DNA of 64,000 nt, from the NCBI GenBank assembly GCA_017429265.1, contig JAFRPG010000009.1:1-64000 (forward strand), given 5' to 3'. The notes beneath the pieces were generated by a model. That model searched no databases, was not told where the DNA came from, and saw nothing but the letters and a program-made list of their open reading frames with translations. Below, piece after piece: positions 9,175 through 17,667 of the stretch. Source of the DNA: Clostridia bacterium. Lineage in GTDB: Bacteria; Bacillota; Clostridia; Christensenellales; Aristaeellaceae. The translations under genes were made by a program, and so were the position numbers. The stretch's first letter is position 1. The number at the start of each line of letters is the position of its first letter.

Positions 9175-10306
9175 GCGCAAGCATGAACCGCTGCTGCACA
9201 TCGCGGCGCGGGAACCCCTGCCCTGGCACTGGAACCTTCTGATCCGTGCGGCCGGCATCCTCGCGGCCCTGCTCCTCTGCGCCCTGCTGACCTGGGTGAT
9301 CACCGAGAAGAATCCGATCGAGTTCGCGGTGACGGTCTGGCACGCCTCCTTCCCCGCGAACCCCGCGCAGTTCAGGATCAGCTTCTGGTCCATGCTGCAC
9401 GACCTGGCGATCCTGCTGATGCTGTCGCTGGCCGTGACCCCGGCCTTCCGGATGCGCTTCTGGAACATCGGCGCGGAGGGTCAGACCCTCGTGGGCTGCC
9501 TGCTCACGGCGATCTGCATGCGCTCGATGGCCGGGAACGCACCCAACTGGCTGATCATCCTCTGCTCCACCCTCGGCGCGATCGCGGCGGGCGCGGTCTG
9601 GGGCGTGATCCCCGCCGTGTTCAAGGCCCGCTTCGGCACCAACGAGACGCTGTTCACCCTGATGATGAACTACATCGCCGCCCGCCTGGTCGCCTACTTC
9701 TGGGTGATCTGGAAGGGCCCGCGCTCGGCCCTGGGCATGATCAACGGCTCCGAGCCCGTGTATCAGGTCGGCTGGCTGCCGCAGATCGGGAACGAGTATC
9801 TGCTGAACATCCTCATCGCGGCCGTGTGCGCCCTGCTGATGTGCGTCTACCTCTACCAGTCCAAGCACGGCTTCGAACTGTCGGTGGTGGGCGAGAGCCA
9901 GAAGACCGCCAGCTACCTCGGCATCCGCGTGGGCTGGGTCACCGTCCGCACCATGCTGCTCTCCGGCGCGATCTGCGGCCTGACGGGCCTGATGATCACG
10001 GCCGGACATGACCACACGATCGACGAGGGCATCGTCCGTGGCCGCGGCTTCACGGCGGTCATGGTGTCCTGGCTGGCCAAGTTCAACCCCCTGTATATGA
10101 TCCTCGCCAGCTTCCTGATCGTCTTCCTCCAGCACGGCGCGAAGGACATCGCTTCGAGCAACACGATCAACATCAACGAGTCCTTCTCCGAGATCCTGAT
10201 CGGCATCATCCTCTTCTCCATCATCGGCACCGAGTTCTTCATCCGCTACCGGGTGCGCTTCCGCCACCACGGGGCCGCGCAGAAGGGAGGCCTGACCCAT
10301 GTCTGA
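9161..10306 (+). CDS. BMP-type ABC importer permease 1 (locus 1)
   Basis: Integral membrane permease of 381 residues in the BPD_transp_2 family (NupP/YufP type). About ten hydrophobic segments follow a 25-residue polar N-terminus. Family landmarks include 'FWNIGAEGQ' near residue 100 and 'NETLFTLMMNYIA' near residue 165. It forms the translocation pore with the second permease. The ATG lies inside the end of the ATPase gene (14-base overlap), and the stop overlaps the next start by 8 bases. Confidence 0.85.
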   Translation: MKTSERKHEPLLHIAAREPLPWHWNLLIRAAGILAALLLCALLTWVITEKNPIEFAVTVWHASFPANPAQFRISFWSMLHDLAILLMLSLAVTPAFRMRFWNIGAEGQTLVGCLLTAICMRSMAGNAPNWLIILCSTLGAIAAGAVWGVIPAVFKARFGTNETLFTLMMNYIAARLVAYFWVIWKGPRSALGMINGSEPVYQVGWLPQIGNEYLLNILIAAVCALLMCVYLYQSKHGFELSVVGESQKTASYLGIRVGWVTVRTMLLSGAICGLTGLMITAGHDHTIDEGIVRGRGFTAVMVSWLAKFNPLYMILASFLIVFLQHGAKDIASSNTININESFSEILIGIILFSIIGTEFFIRYRVRFRHHGAAQKGGLTHV

Positions 10307-11561
10307 GTCCGCTCTGTATCCGGCTCTGGTTTCCGCGCTGATTTGGCTGACCACCTTTGTGCCGGTGGCTGTGGTGCAGGGCATCCCGCTGCTGTGCGGC
10401 GCCACGGGTGAGACCCTCACCGAGAAGGCCGGCAACCTGAACCTGGGCATCCCCGGCATCATGTATGTCGGCGCGATCTGCGGCGTGGCCGGCGGATACT
10501 ACTACGAGCAGTCGGTGACCGCCCTGACCAAGGCGCGGGTTGCTGAGATCATCAGCGCTTCCCCGACGCCGATCATCGGCCTGGCGAGGCAGACGCTGAC
10601 CGACAGCACCTACGCGGAGCTCCAGAGCGGCTTCCTCGCCATCGCGATCCCGCTGGTCTGCTGCCTGGCGGGCGCCCTGCTGATGGGCCTGCTCTACGCC
10701 TTCCTGACCACCACTCTCCGCGCGAACCAGAACGTGACGGGCCTGGCGATGACCACCTTCGGCATCGGCATCGGCAACTTCGTCGGCGGCCTGATCGCCG
10801 GCAAGAATGCCACCCGCATCAACATCAAGAAGACCCACGACATCTACCACCAGGCCCTGTTCAAGGTCAACCCGGCCAACTGGCTGGCGGAGCCCGATCG
10901 GGTCAACTGCCTCGTGATCCTCTTCGCGGGCGCGCTGGCCCTCCTGGTCTGCTGGATCGTGCTGAAGATCCGCAGGCGGCGCGCGGGCAGGTGGCTGAAG
11001 ATCGCCGCGATCTGCGAAGGCGTGCTGTTCATCGCCTTCTTCGGGCTGGACAGCTACGGCTTCATGGTGTACCTGAGCATCGCGATCGCCCTGATCGCCG
11101 CGTGGTTCCTGACGAAGACCCGGACCGGCCTGCAGCTGCGGGCGGTAGGCGAGAACCCTGCCACGGCGGACGCCGCCGGCATCTCCGTCAACCGCTACAA
11201 GTATGCGGCGACCTGCATCGGCGCGATGATCGCGGGCCTCGGCGGCCTGTTCTACTCCGTGGACTATGTCAGCGGCTGGTCCAACGACGCTTTCGGCGAC
11301 CGCGGCTGGCTGGCCATCGCGCTGGTCATCTTCACGGTCTGGCGGCCGAACATCGGTGTGCTGGCCTCCATCCTCTTCGGCGGCCTCTACATCCTCAACA
11401 TGTACATCCCTACGGGCGAGAATCTGGCGGTGAAGGAGCTGTACAAGATGATCCCCTATGTGGTGACCGTGATCGTGCTGATCGTCACGAGCATCACCAA
11501 CCGCAAGGACAGCCAGCCTCCGGAGCATCTCGGCCTGCCGTACTTCCGCGAGGAGCGATAG
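10299..11561 (+). CDS. BMP-type ABC importer permease 2 (locus 1)
   Basis: Second permease, 420 residues, NupQ/YufQ type of the BPD_transp_2 family. It contains the conserved 'EKAGNLNLGIPGIMYVGA' segment near residue 43 and 'LRAVGENPATADAAGI' near residue 275, both typical of these subunits. It is the last gene of the operon and is followed by a strong terminator. Confidence 0.85.
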   Translation: MSESALYPALVSALIWLTTFVPVAVVQGIPLLCGATGETLTEKAGNLNLGIPGIMYVGAICGVAGGYYYEQSVTALTKARVAEIISASPTPIIGLARQTLTDSTYAELQSGFLAIAIPLVCCLAGALLMGLLYAFLTTTLRANQNVTGLAMTTFGIGIGNFVGGLIAGKNATRINIKKTHDIYHQALFKVNPANWLAEPDRVNCLVILFAGALALLVCWIVLKIRRRRAGRWLKIAAICEGVLFIAFFGLDSYGFMVYLSIAIALIAAWFLTKTRTGLQLRAVGENPATADAAGISVNRYKYAATCIGAMIAGLGGLFYSVDYVSGWSNDAFGDRGWLAIALVIFTVWRPNIGVLASILFGGLYILNMYIPTGENLAVKELYKMIPYVVTVIVLIVTSITNRKDSQPPEHLGLPYFREER

Positions 11562-11573
11562 TGCGAAGGACAG

Positions 11574-11630
11574 CAAACGGACCCGGTCATCACCCGTCAG
11601 GCGGCGGGGATGACCGGGTCCGTTTGTTTT
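11574..11630 (+). terminator. Bidirectional terminator between the importer operon and the ACT gene
   Basis: A perfect 17-bp stem (11574-11590 with 11610-11626) followed by TTTT on the plus strand. Because the minus-strand operon ends just beyond it, the same hairpin may stop both transcripts, although the minus side has a weaker T tract. Confidence 0.85.
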
Positions 11631-11640
11631 CGCTGAAGGG

Positions 11641-12066
11641 TTACAGTTCCGACAGCTCGTCCTGGCTGACCAAGCGGATGCCGCTGGCGGCCAGGGAGGC
11701 TGCGGCGCGCGGGACGTCGGCCACGCGGAAGATCATGTAGGCGTTCTGACCGCTCAGGAAGGCGTACATGTACTCCACATTCACCTCGTCGGCGGCCAGG
11801 AGCTCCAGCACCTGGTTCAGTCCGCCGGGGACATCCGGCACGGCCACGGCCAGTACCGGCGTCAGCGAGCAGACGAAGCCCGCCTCCTTCAGCACGGTGG
11901 CGGTGGCGAGCACGTCGTCCACGATCAGGCGGGCGATGCCGAAATCACTGGTTTCGGCCAGGGAGAAGGCGCGCATGTCGATGCGGTGCTCGGCCAGCAC
12001 CTTCGTCATGGAAAAGAGGTAACCGGGCTTGTTCTCGAGAAAGACAGAAATCTGCTTGACGTTCAT
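11641..12066 (-). CDS. Tandem ACT-domain protein
   Basis: Small cytoplasmic protein of 141 residues made of two ACT domains (about residues 1-66 and 70-141), beginning VKQISVFLENKPGYL, a typical ACT start. ACT domains bind amino acids and regulate metabolism. Stand-alone proteins of this kind are often encoded next to phenylacetate-CoA ligase and indolepyruvate oxidoreductase, as here (18 bases after paaK). A role as an aromatic amino acid sensor for the module is inference. Last gene of the minus-strand operon. Confidence 0.82.
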   Translation of the reverse strand: MNVKQISVFLENKPGYLFSMTKVLAEHRIDMRAFSLAETSDFGIARLIVDDVLATATVLKEAGFVCSLTPVLAVAVPDVPGGLNQVLELLAADEVNVEYMYAFLSGQNAYMIFRVADVPRAAASLAASGIRLVSQDELSEL

Positions 12067-12084
12067 GGCTCGCTGCTCCTTTCC

Positions 12085-13386
12085 TCAGATCTTGCGCTTG
12101 TCGATGACGCGCACGGCCTTGCCCTCGCTGCGGGTGATGGACTTGGGCGCCACCAGGGTGACCTTGGCGGTGAGGCCGAGCATGGAGCGCAGGCCCTCCA
12201 CCAGCTTCTTCTGGCGTCCGGTGATCTCGGCGAGGCTGTCGGTGAACATCTCGGGGGTCATCTCGACCTGAATGTCGAGGGTGTCGGTGTTGTTCACGCG
12301 GTCGACGATGATCTGATAGTTGGCCGGATAGCCCTGGTTGAGCAGGACGGTCTCGATCTGGGACGGGAAGACATTGACGCCGCGGATGATCAGCATATCG
12401 TCGGTGCGGCCGCGCGGCTTGCACATCTTGACATGGGTGCGGCCGCAGGAGCACGGCTTGTGGCTGAGGACGCAGACGTCGCGGGTGCGGTAGCGCAGGA
12501 GCGGGAAGGCTTCCTTGTCCAGGGCGGTGAAGACGAGCTCGCCCTCCTCGCCGTCGGGGAGGACCTCGCCGGTGTCGGGATCGATGATCTCGGCGATGAA
12601 GTGGTCCTCATTGATGTGCATGCCGGTCTGCTCGGAGCACTCAAAGGCCACACCGGGGCCGCTGGTCTCGGTCAGGCCGTAGATGTCGTAGGCCTTGATG
12701 CCGAGAGTCTCCTCGATCGACTTGCGCATCTCCTCCGACCAGGCCTCGGCGCCGAAGATGCCGGCTTTGAGCGGGATCTGGTCCGGGGTCAGCCCCATCT
12801 CCTTCATACTCTCGCCGAGGTAGGCGGCGTAGGAGGGGGTGCAGCAGAGGATCGTGGCCTTGAGGTCCATCATGAACATGATCTGCCGCTCGGTGTTGCC
12901 CGAGGAGATCGGCACGGTGAGGCAGCCGACCTTGTGGCTGCCGCCGTTGAGGCCGGCGCCGCCGGTGAAGAGGCCGAAGCCGTAGGAGATCTGGCAGACG
13001 TCCTCGTCGGACCCGCCCGCCGCGACGATGGCCCGGGCGCAGCAGTCGTCCCAGAGGTCGATGTCGTGCTGGGTGTAGTAGGCGATCACGCGCTTGCCTG
13101 TGGTGCCGGAGGTGGAGTGGATGCGCACGCAGTCCTTCAGCGGGACGGCCAGCATCCCGTAGGGATAGGCCTCGCGGAGGTCATGCTTGCTGATAAAGGG
13201 CAGCTTGTGGAGATCGGCGGTCCCCTTGATATCGTCGGGGGTCAGGCCCTTCTCCTCCATCAGCCTGCGATAATAGGGGACGCTGTCCCACACATGGCGG
13301 ACCTGCCTGACAAGGCGTTCGTCCTGCCAAGCCTGGATCTGTTCCCGCGGCGCGGTCTCGATTTCGGGCTGATAATAGCGTTCCAT
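12085..13386 (-). CDS. paaK: Phenylacetate--CoA ligase family enzyme
   Basis: AMP-forming acyl-CoA ligase of 433 residues, normal PaaK length. Motifs seen include the phosphate-binding loop IHSTSGTTGKR (about residues 93-103), YDIYGLTETSGPG around residue 215, and the C-terminal RGVNVFPSQIE hinge typical of PaaK. It would activate phenylacetate, indoleacetate or a related aryl acid with CoA, or run in reverse to conserve energy from the aryl-CoA made by IorAB. The start at 13386 gives the family-like N-terminus MERYYQPE and follows an AGGAAAGG stretch. The 119-base gap to iorB holds no clear promoter. Confidence 0.9.
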   Translation of the reverse strand: MERYYQPEIETAPREQIQAWQDERLVRQVRHVWDSVPYYRRLMEEKGLTPDDIKGTADLHKLPFISKHDLREAYPYGMLAVPLKDCVRIHSTSGTTGKRVIAYYTQHDIDLWDDCCARAIVAAGGSDEDVCQISYGFGLFTGGAGLNGGSHKVGCLTVPISSGNTERQIMFMMDLKATILCCTPSYAAYLGESMKEMGLTPDQIPLKAGIFGAEAWSEEMRKSIEETLGIKAYDIYGLTETSGPGVAFECSEQTGMHINEDHFIAEIIDPDTGEVLPDGEEGELVFTALDKEAFPLLRYRTRDVCVLSHKPCSCGRTHVKMCKPRGRTDDMLIIRGVNVFPSQIETVLLNQGYPANYQIIVDRVNNTDTLDIQVEMTPEMFTDSLAEITGRQKKLVEGLRSMLGLTAKVTLVAPKSITRSEGKAVRVIDKRKI

Positions 13387-13505
13387 CGGGCATCTTTCCT
13401 TTCCTGATGATTGAGCACACGGCGGAGCCTGCTTCCGGCTGCCGCATGATATCCTCATCATACACCATGGACGGCGTCTGCGGTGTTTTTGCGCTGTATT
13501 TCCGG

Positions 13506-14078
13506 TCAGGCGTTCCTGCCGAGGGCGAAGGCCTTTTTGTTCAGCTCGAGGAATTTCGGCGGGACGACGGCCTCGAGGGCGGTCATCCAGGCTTCCTCAG
13601 GGAGGTCGAAGTAATGGGACAGGCGGCCCATCAGCACGATGTTGACGGCCTTGCTGCTCCCGGCCTCGCGCGCGAGGGACAGGCAGTCGAGGGCGTCCAC
13701 CTTCGCGCCGGCCTGCTTCATCTTGTCGATCAGGTGCTCCGGATAGGAGGCGGCGCCGATGACGACCGGCATCGGGTCGATCTGCTGGGTGGAGGTGACG
13801 ATCTGTCCGTCGGGCCTGAGGTACTCCAGCCAGCGCGCGGCCTCGAGCTCCTCAAAGGAGACGATGAAGTCCGCGCAGCCCTTGTCGATGACGGGGGAGA
13901 AGACCCGGTCGCCGTAGCGGACATAGGTGACCACGCTGCCGCCGCGCTGGCTCATGCCGTGGACCTCGCTGACCTTCACGTCATAGCCCTGCGCCATCAG
14001 CAGCTGTCCGAGGAGCTTGCTGGCCAGCAGGCTGCCCTGCCCGCCGACGCCGACGATCATGATGTTCTTCGTTTCCAT
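13506..14078 (-). CDS. iorB: Indolepyruvate:ferredoxin oxidoreductase subunit beta
   Basis: The 190-residue beta (gamma-domain) subunit of the enzyme that oxidatively decarboxylates aryl-2-oxoacids to aryl-CoA while reducing ferredoxin. The N-terminal nucleotide-like motif GVGGQGSLLASKLLG and the internal SEVHGMSQRGGSV are hallmarks of this family. It begins 3 bases after iorA ends, so the two subunits are co-translated. Cytoplasmic. Confidence 0.93.
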   Translation of the reverse strand: METKNIMIVGVGGQGSLLASKLLGQLLMAQGYDVKVSEVHGMSQRGGSVVTYVRYGDRVFSPVIDKGCADFIVSFEELEAARWLEYLRPDGQIVTSTQQIDPMPVVIGAASYPEHLIDKMKQAGAKVDALDCLSLAREAGSSKAVNIVLMGRLSHYFDLPEEAWMTALEAVVPPKFLELNKKAFALGRNA

Positions 14079-14081
14079 GGC

Positions 14082-15830
14082 TCAGGCCTCCTTTCCGGTG
14101 GACTCAAAGGCGTTCAGGCGGCACAGCTGGCCGCACACGCCGCAGCCCACGCACAGGGTGGCGTCCACCCGCGCCTTGCCCTCCTTGATGGAGATGGCCG
14201 GGCAGCCGATCCGCATGCAGGACTTGCAGCCGACGCACTTGTCGGTGTTCACGCGCAGCGGGGCCTTGTGCTTCACATACTTGAGCAGGGCACAGGGCCG
14301 GCGGGAGATGATCACCGAGGGCTCCTCCGCCGCGAGCTCCTCCTTCACCGCCGCGTCGCAGGCCGCGAGGTCATAGGGATCGACCACGCGGACGCGCCGG
14401 AAGCCCATCGCTTTGCAGAGGCTCTCCAGGTCGATCTTTCCGGCCGGGTCGCCCTTGATGTTGTAGCCGGTGGTGGGGTTCTGCTGGTGGCCGGTCATGC
14501 CGGTGATCGAGTTGTCGAGGATGATGACCGTGGAGTTGGACTGGTTGTAGGCCACGTTGGCCAGGCCGGTCATGCCGGAGTGCATGAAGGTGGAATCGCC
14601 GATGACGCAGACCGTCCGGCTCTCGCTCTCGCGGCCCAGGGCCTTGTTGAAGCCGTGCAGGCCGCTGATCGACGCGCCCATGCACAGGGTCATCTCGATC
14701 GTGGCGAGCGGAGGCACCGCGCCGAGGGTGTAGCAGCCGATGTCGCCCAGGACGGTGCACTTGTTGTTCTTGAGGGTGTAGAAGAGGCCGCGGTGCGGGC
14801 AGCCCGCGCACATGACCGGCGGCCGCCCGGGAACGGTCTCGCCCAGCTGCGCGCCCTTGGGCACGGGGAGGCCCAGCTTCTCCGCCACGATGTTCTGGCT
14901 AAACTCGCCCAGCGGGGAGAAGAGCTCCTTGCCCGCGGGGCTCAGGCCGAGGACGCGGCAGTGGTTCTCGATGAAGGGGTCGAGCTCCTCCACGACCACC
15001 AGCCTGCCCACGGAGGCAGCGAAGGCCTTCAGCTTTTCGTCCGGCATGGGCCAGATCATGCCCAGCTTGAGGACGGGATAGCGGTCGCCGCAGACCTCCT
15101 TCACATACTGGTAGCAGGTGGAGGACGTGACGATGCCGACGCTGCGGTCGCTGCCCTCCTCCACGCGGTTCAGGGGAGAGGTCTCGGCTAAGGCGGCGAG
15201 ACGGCGCGTGCGCTCCTCCACGAAGGGGTGGCGGCGGATCGCGTTGCCGGGCATCATCACATACTTGCCGATGTTCTTTTCGTAGGGCCTGGCCGGCGGG
15301 GTCACGCGCTCGCCGGTCTCCACGAGGGACTGGGAGTGGGCCACGCGGGTGCACATCTTGAGCAGGACGGGTGTGTCGAACTCTTCCGACAGATCGAAGG
15401 CCGCTTTGGCGAAGGCGAGGGATTCCGCCGAGTCGCTGGGCTCGAGCATCGGGATCTTCGCGGCCTCCGCGTAGTGGCGGGAGTCCTGTTCGTTCTGGGA
15501 GGAGTGCATGCCGGGGTCGTCGGCCACGGCGATGACCATGCCCGCATTCACGCCCGTGTAGGACACGGTGAACAGCGGGTCGGCCGCCACGTTGAGACCC
15601 ACGTGCTTCATGCCGCAGAAGGAGCGCTTCCCGGCCAGGGACGCGCCGAAGGCCGTCTCCATGGCCACCTTCTCGTTGGGCGCCCACTCGCAATAGATCT
15701 CGTCAAACTTTGCCGCTTCCTCGGTGATCTCGGTGCTCGGGGTCCCCGGGTAGCTCGAAACCACGGCGCACCCGGCCTCCCACAGACCGCGGGCCGCGGC
15801 CGCATTGCCCAGCATGAGTCGCTTTGTCAT
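14082..15830 (-). CDS. iorA: Indolepyruvate:ferredoxin oxidoreductase subunit alpha
   Basis: The catalytic subunit, 582 residues. The N-terminus has the pyrimidine-binding domain (GNAAAARGLWEAG, YPGTPSTEI); the TPP-binding domain is marked by GDSTFMHSGMTGLANV and by the downstream NSITGMTGHQQNP. The C-terminal 60 residues form a two-cluster ferredoxin domain with CVGCKSCMRIGCP and CVGCGVCGQLC. It makes low-potential reduced ferredoxin from arylpyruvates derived from Trp, Phe and Tyr. Its ATG overlaps the end of the TrpR-like gene by 4 bases, tying regulator and enzyme together. Confidence 0.95.
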   Translation of the reverse strand: MTKRLMLGNAAAARGLWEAGCAVVSSYPGTPSTEITEEAAKFDEIYCEWAPNEKVAMETAFGASLAGKRSFCGMKHVGLNVAADPLFTVSYTGVNAGMVIAVADDPGMHSSQNEQDSRHYAEAAKIPMLEPSDSAESLAFAKAAFDLSEEFDTPVLLKMCTRVAHSQSLVETGERVTPPARPYEKNIGKYVMMPGNAIRRHPFVEERTRRLAALAETSPLNRVEEGSDRSVGIVTSSTCYQYVKEVCGDRYPVLKLGMIWPMPDEKLKAFAASVGRLVVVEELDPFIENHCRVLGLSPAGKELFSPLGEFSQNIVAEKLGLPVPKGAQLGETVPGRPPVMCAGCPHRGLFYTLKNNKCTVLGDIGCYTLGAVPPLATIEMTLCMGASISGLHGFNKALGRESESRTVCVIGDSTFMHSGMTGLANVAYNQSNSTVIILDNSITGMTGHQQNPTTGYNIKGDPAGKIDLESLCKAMGFRRVRVVDPYDLAACDAAVKEELAAEEPSVIISRRPCALLKYVKHKAPLRVNTDKCVGCKSCMRIGCPAISIKEGKARVDATLCVGCGVCGQLCRLNAFESTGKEA

Positions 15831-16147
15831 TGTATCGCCTCCGCGTTTGATTCGTCAGTCAGTCCCATGCGCTCGATCAGCTCCTGCATCGCGCCGCGCT
15901 CCTCGCCGAGGATGTTGCGGCGGACACGGCTGATTGTCGCGCTCGACGCGCCTGTTTTCTCCAGGATCTCCGCATAGACCTGGTCCTGCAGGAGATAGAC
16001 CGCCACGTCGAAACGCTGCTCCATGCTGCGCAGCTCCGTCGGCGTGCACAGGTCGTCGAAGAAACGCCGGCACTCGTCCTCGTCCTTCAGCCGCAGGATC
16101 GCCTGGTAGAGTCGGTCGCTCCGGGCTTTCCGGGTCATTCGGGCCAC
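15827..16147 (-). CDS. TrpR/YerC/YecD-family transcriptional regulator
   Basis: DNA-binding protein of 106 residues. The region from LYQAILRLKDEDECRRFFDDLCTP to the helix-turn-helix TGASSATISRVRR is characteristic of the YerC/YecD branch of the TrpR repressor family. I chose the GTG start at 16147, which has GGAGG at 7-base spacing; the ATG three codons later would be 16 bases away. Its stop overlaps the iorA start by 4 bases. As first gene of the aryl-oxoacid operon it is likely autoregulatory and may respond to an aromatic amino acid, but ligand and operator are not shown by the sequence. Confidence 0.85.
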   Translation of the reverse strand: MARMTRKARSDRLYQAILRLKDEDECRRFFDDLCTPTELRSMEQRFDVAVYLLQDQVYAEILEKTGASSATISRVRRNILGEERGAMQELIERMGLTDESNAEAIQ

Positions 16148-16191
16148 TTTGAGTCCTCCTTTATGCCGCAGACCGGCGGCGGATTGCAGAC

Positions 16192-16220
16192 AGTTTAGCA
16201 CATAAAAGCGTGAAAGTAAA
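16192..16220 (-). promoter_or_regulatory. Promoter of the trpR-like/iorAB/paaK operon
   Basis: On the minus strand TTTACT (16220-16215), a 17-bp spacer and TAAACT (16197-16192), about 45 bases before the GTG start. Confidence 0.5.
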
Positions 16221-16275
16221 CCGGCATTTTGTTCTTTTTCCGTTCCGCGGCCGGCCCGGAAGCGCAAAAAGGCGC

Positions 16276-16304
16276 TTGCATTGCCGCGCATCCCGTGGTA
16301 TAAT
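16276..16304 (+). promoter_or_regulatory. Promoter of the pheST T-box transcript
   Basis: TTGCAT (16276-16281), a 17-bp spacer and perfect TATAAT (16299-16304). The predicted start near 16311 is immediately before the T-box stem I. Confidence 0.7.
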
Positions 16305-16310
16305 CCGCCT

Positions 16311-16576
16311 CGAAAGGCGACGACGGAGAAGAGTCCGCGTCCGGAAGTCTGTCCAAAGAGAGGAACGGCAGGTGAGAGCGTTCCGGCAGACGGGGCGGGC
16401 GTTCCCTCCCGAGCTGCGCGCTGAACGGCTGCCCCTCGGGGCGGCCCTGTAGGACGCGACGGATCGGCCCCGTGACCGGCATCGAGCGCATCGGCCCCGA
16501 AAAAGGAGCCCGTGCGGAAAAAGGGTGGTACCACGTGGCTTTTATGCCTGCGTCCCTTGATCGGGCGCAGGTTTTT
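16311..16576 (+). promoter_or_regulatory. T-box riboswitch leader (tRNA-Phe sensing) of pheST
   Basis: A 5' leader RNA that binds uncharged tRNA and switches transcription on. The diagnostic T-box sequence AGGGTGGTACCACG lies at 16522-16535. The TGGT bulge would pair with tRNA ending ACCA, as tRNA-Phe does. Stem I features are visible (GGAGAAGAG near 16325 and the apical AGAGAG...GGTGAGAG region at about 16357-16380). A candidate Phe specifier TTC is at 16402-16404; this assignment is tentative. The competing terminator is CCTGCGTCCC (16547-16556) with GGGCGCAGG (16563-16571) followed by TTTTT. Confidence 0.88.
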
Positions 16577-16623
16577 CTGTGCCCAGGCTACGAACGGAAA
16601 ACAGACAGGAGGTACAGACAACC

Positions 16624-17652
16624 ATGGGCATGAGGGAAACCATTGACCAGATGCGGCAGATGATGTCGCAGGAACTGGAGAAGGTCTGCGACAAGCAGAC
16701 GCTCGAAGCGCTGCGCGTGCGCGTGCTGGGCAAGAAGGGCGAGCTGACCGCCCTGCTGCGCGGCATGGGCCAGCTCTCCCCCGAGGAGAGGCCGGCCGCG
16801 GGCCAGCTGATCAACGACGCGCGGGAGAAGTTCACCGCGATGCTCGAGGCGCGCCAGGACGCCCTGCGCGCGATGGAGCGCGCCACCGCCCTGCAGCGGG
16901 AGAACATCGACGTCACCGAGCCCGCCCCGCTGCCCCCGGCCGGGAGCGCCCACCCCGTCAATATCGTCATGCGGGAGATGGTGGACTGCTTCACGGGCAT
17001 GGGCTTCGAGGTCGTGGAGGGCCCGGAGATCGAACTGGACCACTACAACTTCGAGCTGATGAACATCCCGAAGAACCACCCGGCGCGGGACGCCCAGGAC
17101 ACCTTCTACATCGACGACAACATCGTCCTGCGCACCCACACCAGCCCCATGCAGGCCCGCACGATGCTGACCCGCAAGCCCCCGATCCGGATCATCTGCC
17201 CGGGCCGTGTCTTCCGCTCCGATGAGGCGGACGCCACCCACAGCCCGGTATTCCACCAGATGGAAGGCCTGGTGGTGGACAGGGATGTCACGATGGCCGA
17301 CCTGCGCGGCACGCTGAACGCTTTCGCCGAGCGCGTGTACGGCAAGGGCATCACGACCCGCTTCCGTCCGTCGTTCTTCCCCTTCACCGAGCCCTCCACC
17401 GAGGTGGACCTGACCTGCTCCGCCTGCCACGGCAAGGGCTGCCGCGTCTGCAAGGGCACGGGCTGGATCGAGGTCCTCGGCGCCGGCATGGTGAACCCGC
17501 GCGTGCTGGAGATGTGCGGCATCGACTCCACGGTCTACTCCGGCTTTGCCTTCGGCATCGGCCTGGACCGCATCGCCATGATGCGCTACGCGGTTCCGGA
17601 CCTGCGCCTGATGTATGAGGGCGACGCGCGCTTCCTGGGACAGTTCAGGTGA
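16624..17652 (+). CDS. pheS: Phenylalanine--tRNA ligase alpha subunit
   Basis: The catalytic alpha subunit of the alpha2-beta2 synthetase, 342 residues. The N-terminal coiled coil (residues 1-85) binds tRNA. The class II core has motif 2 (RVFRSDEADATHSPVFHQMEG, of which the FHQ/E part contacts substrate) and motif 3 (GFAFGIGLDRIAMMRY). The start at 16624 follows AGGAGGT; an upstream in-frame ATG at 16579 lies within the T-box terminator region and is rejected. pheT follows 15 bases later. Expression is controlled by the T-box leader. Confidence 0.97.
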   Translation: MGMRETIDQMRQMMSQELEKVCDKQTLEALRVRVLGKKGELTALLRGMGQLSPEERPAAGQLINDAREKFTAMLEARQDALRAMERATALQRENIDVTEPAPLPPAGSAHPVNIVMREMVDCFTGMGFEVVEGPEIELDHYNFELMNIPKNHPARDAQDTFYIDDNIVLRTHTSPMQARTMLTRKPPIRIICPGRVFRSDEADATHSPVFHQMEGLVVDRDVTMADLRGTLNAFAERVYGKGITTRFRPSFFPFTEPSTEVDLTCSACHGKGCRVCKGTGWIEVLGAGMVNPRVLEMCGIDSTVYSGFAFGIGLDRIAMMRYAVPDLRLMYEGDARFLGQFR

Positions 17653-17667
17653 GGGAGGAGAGAGACG

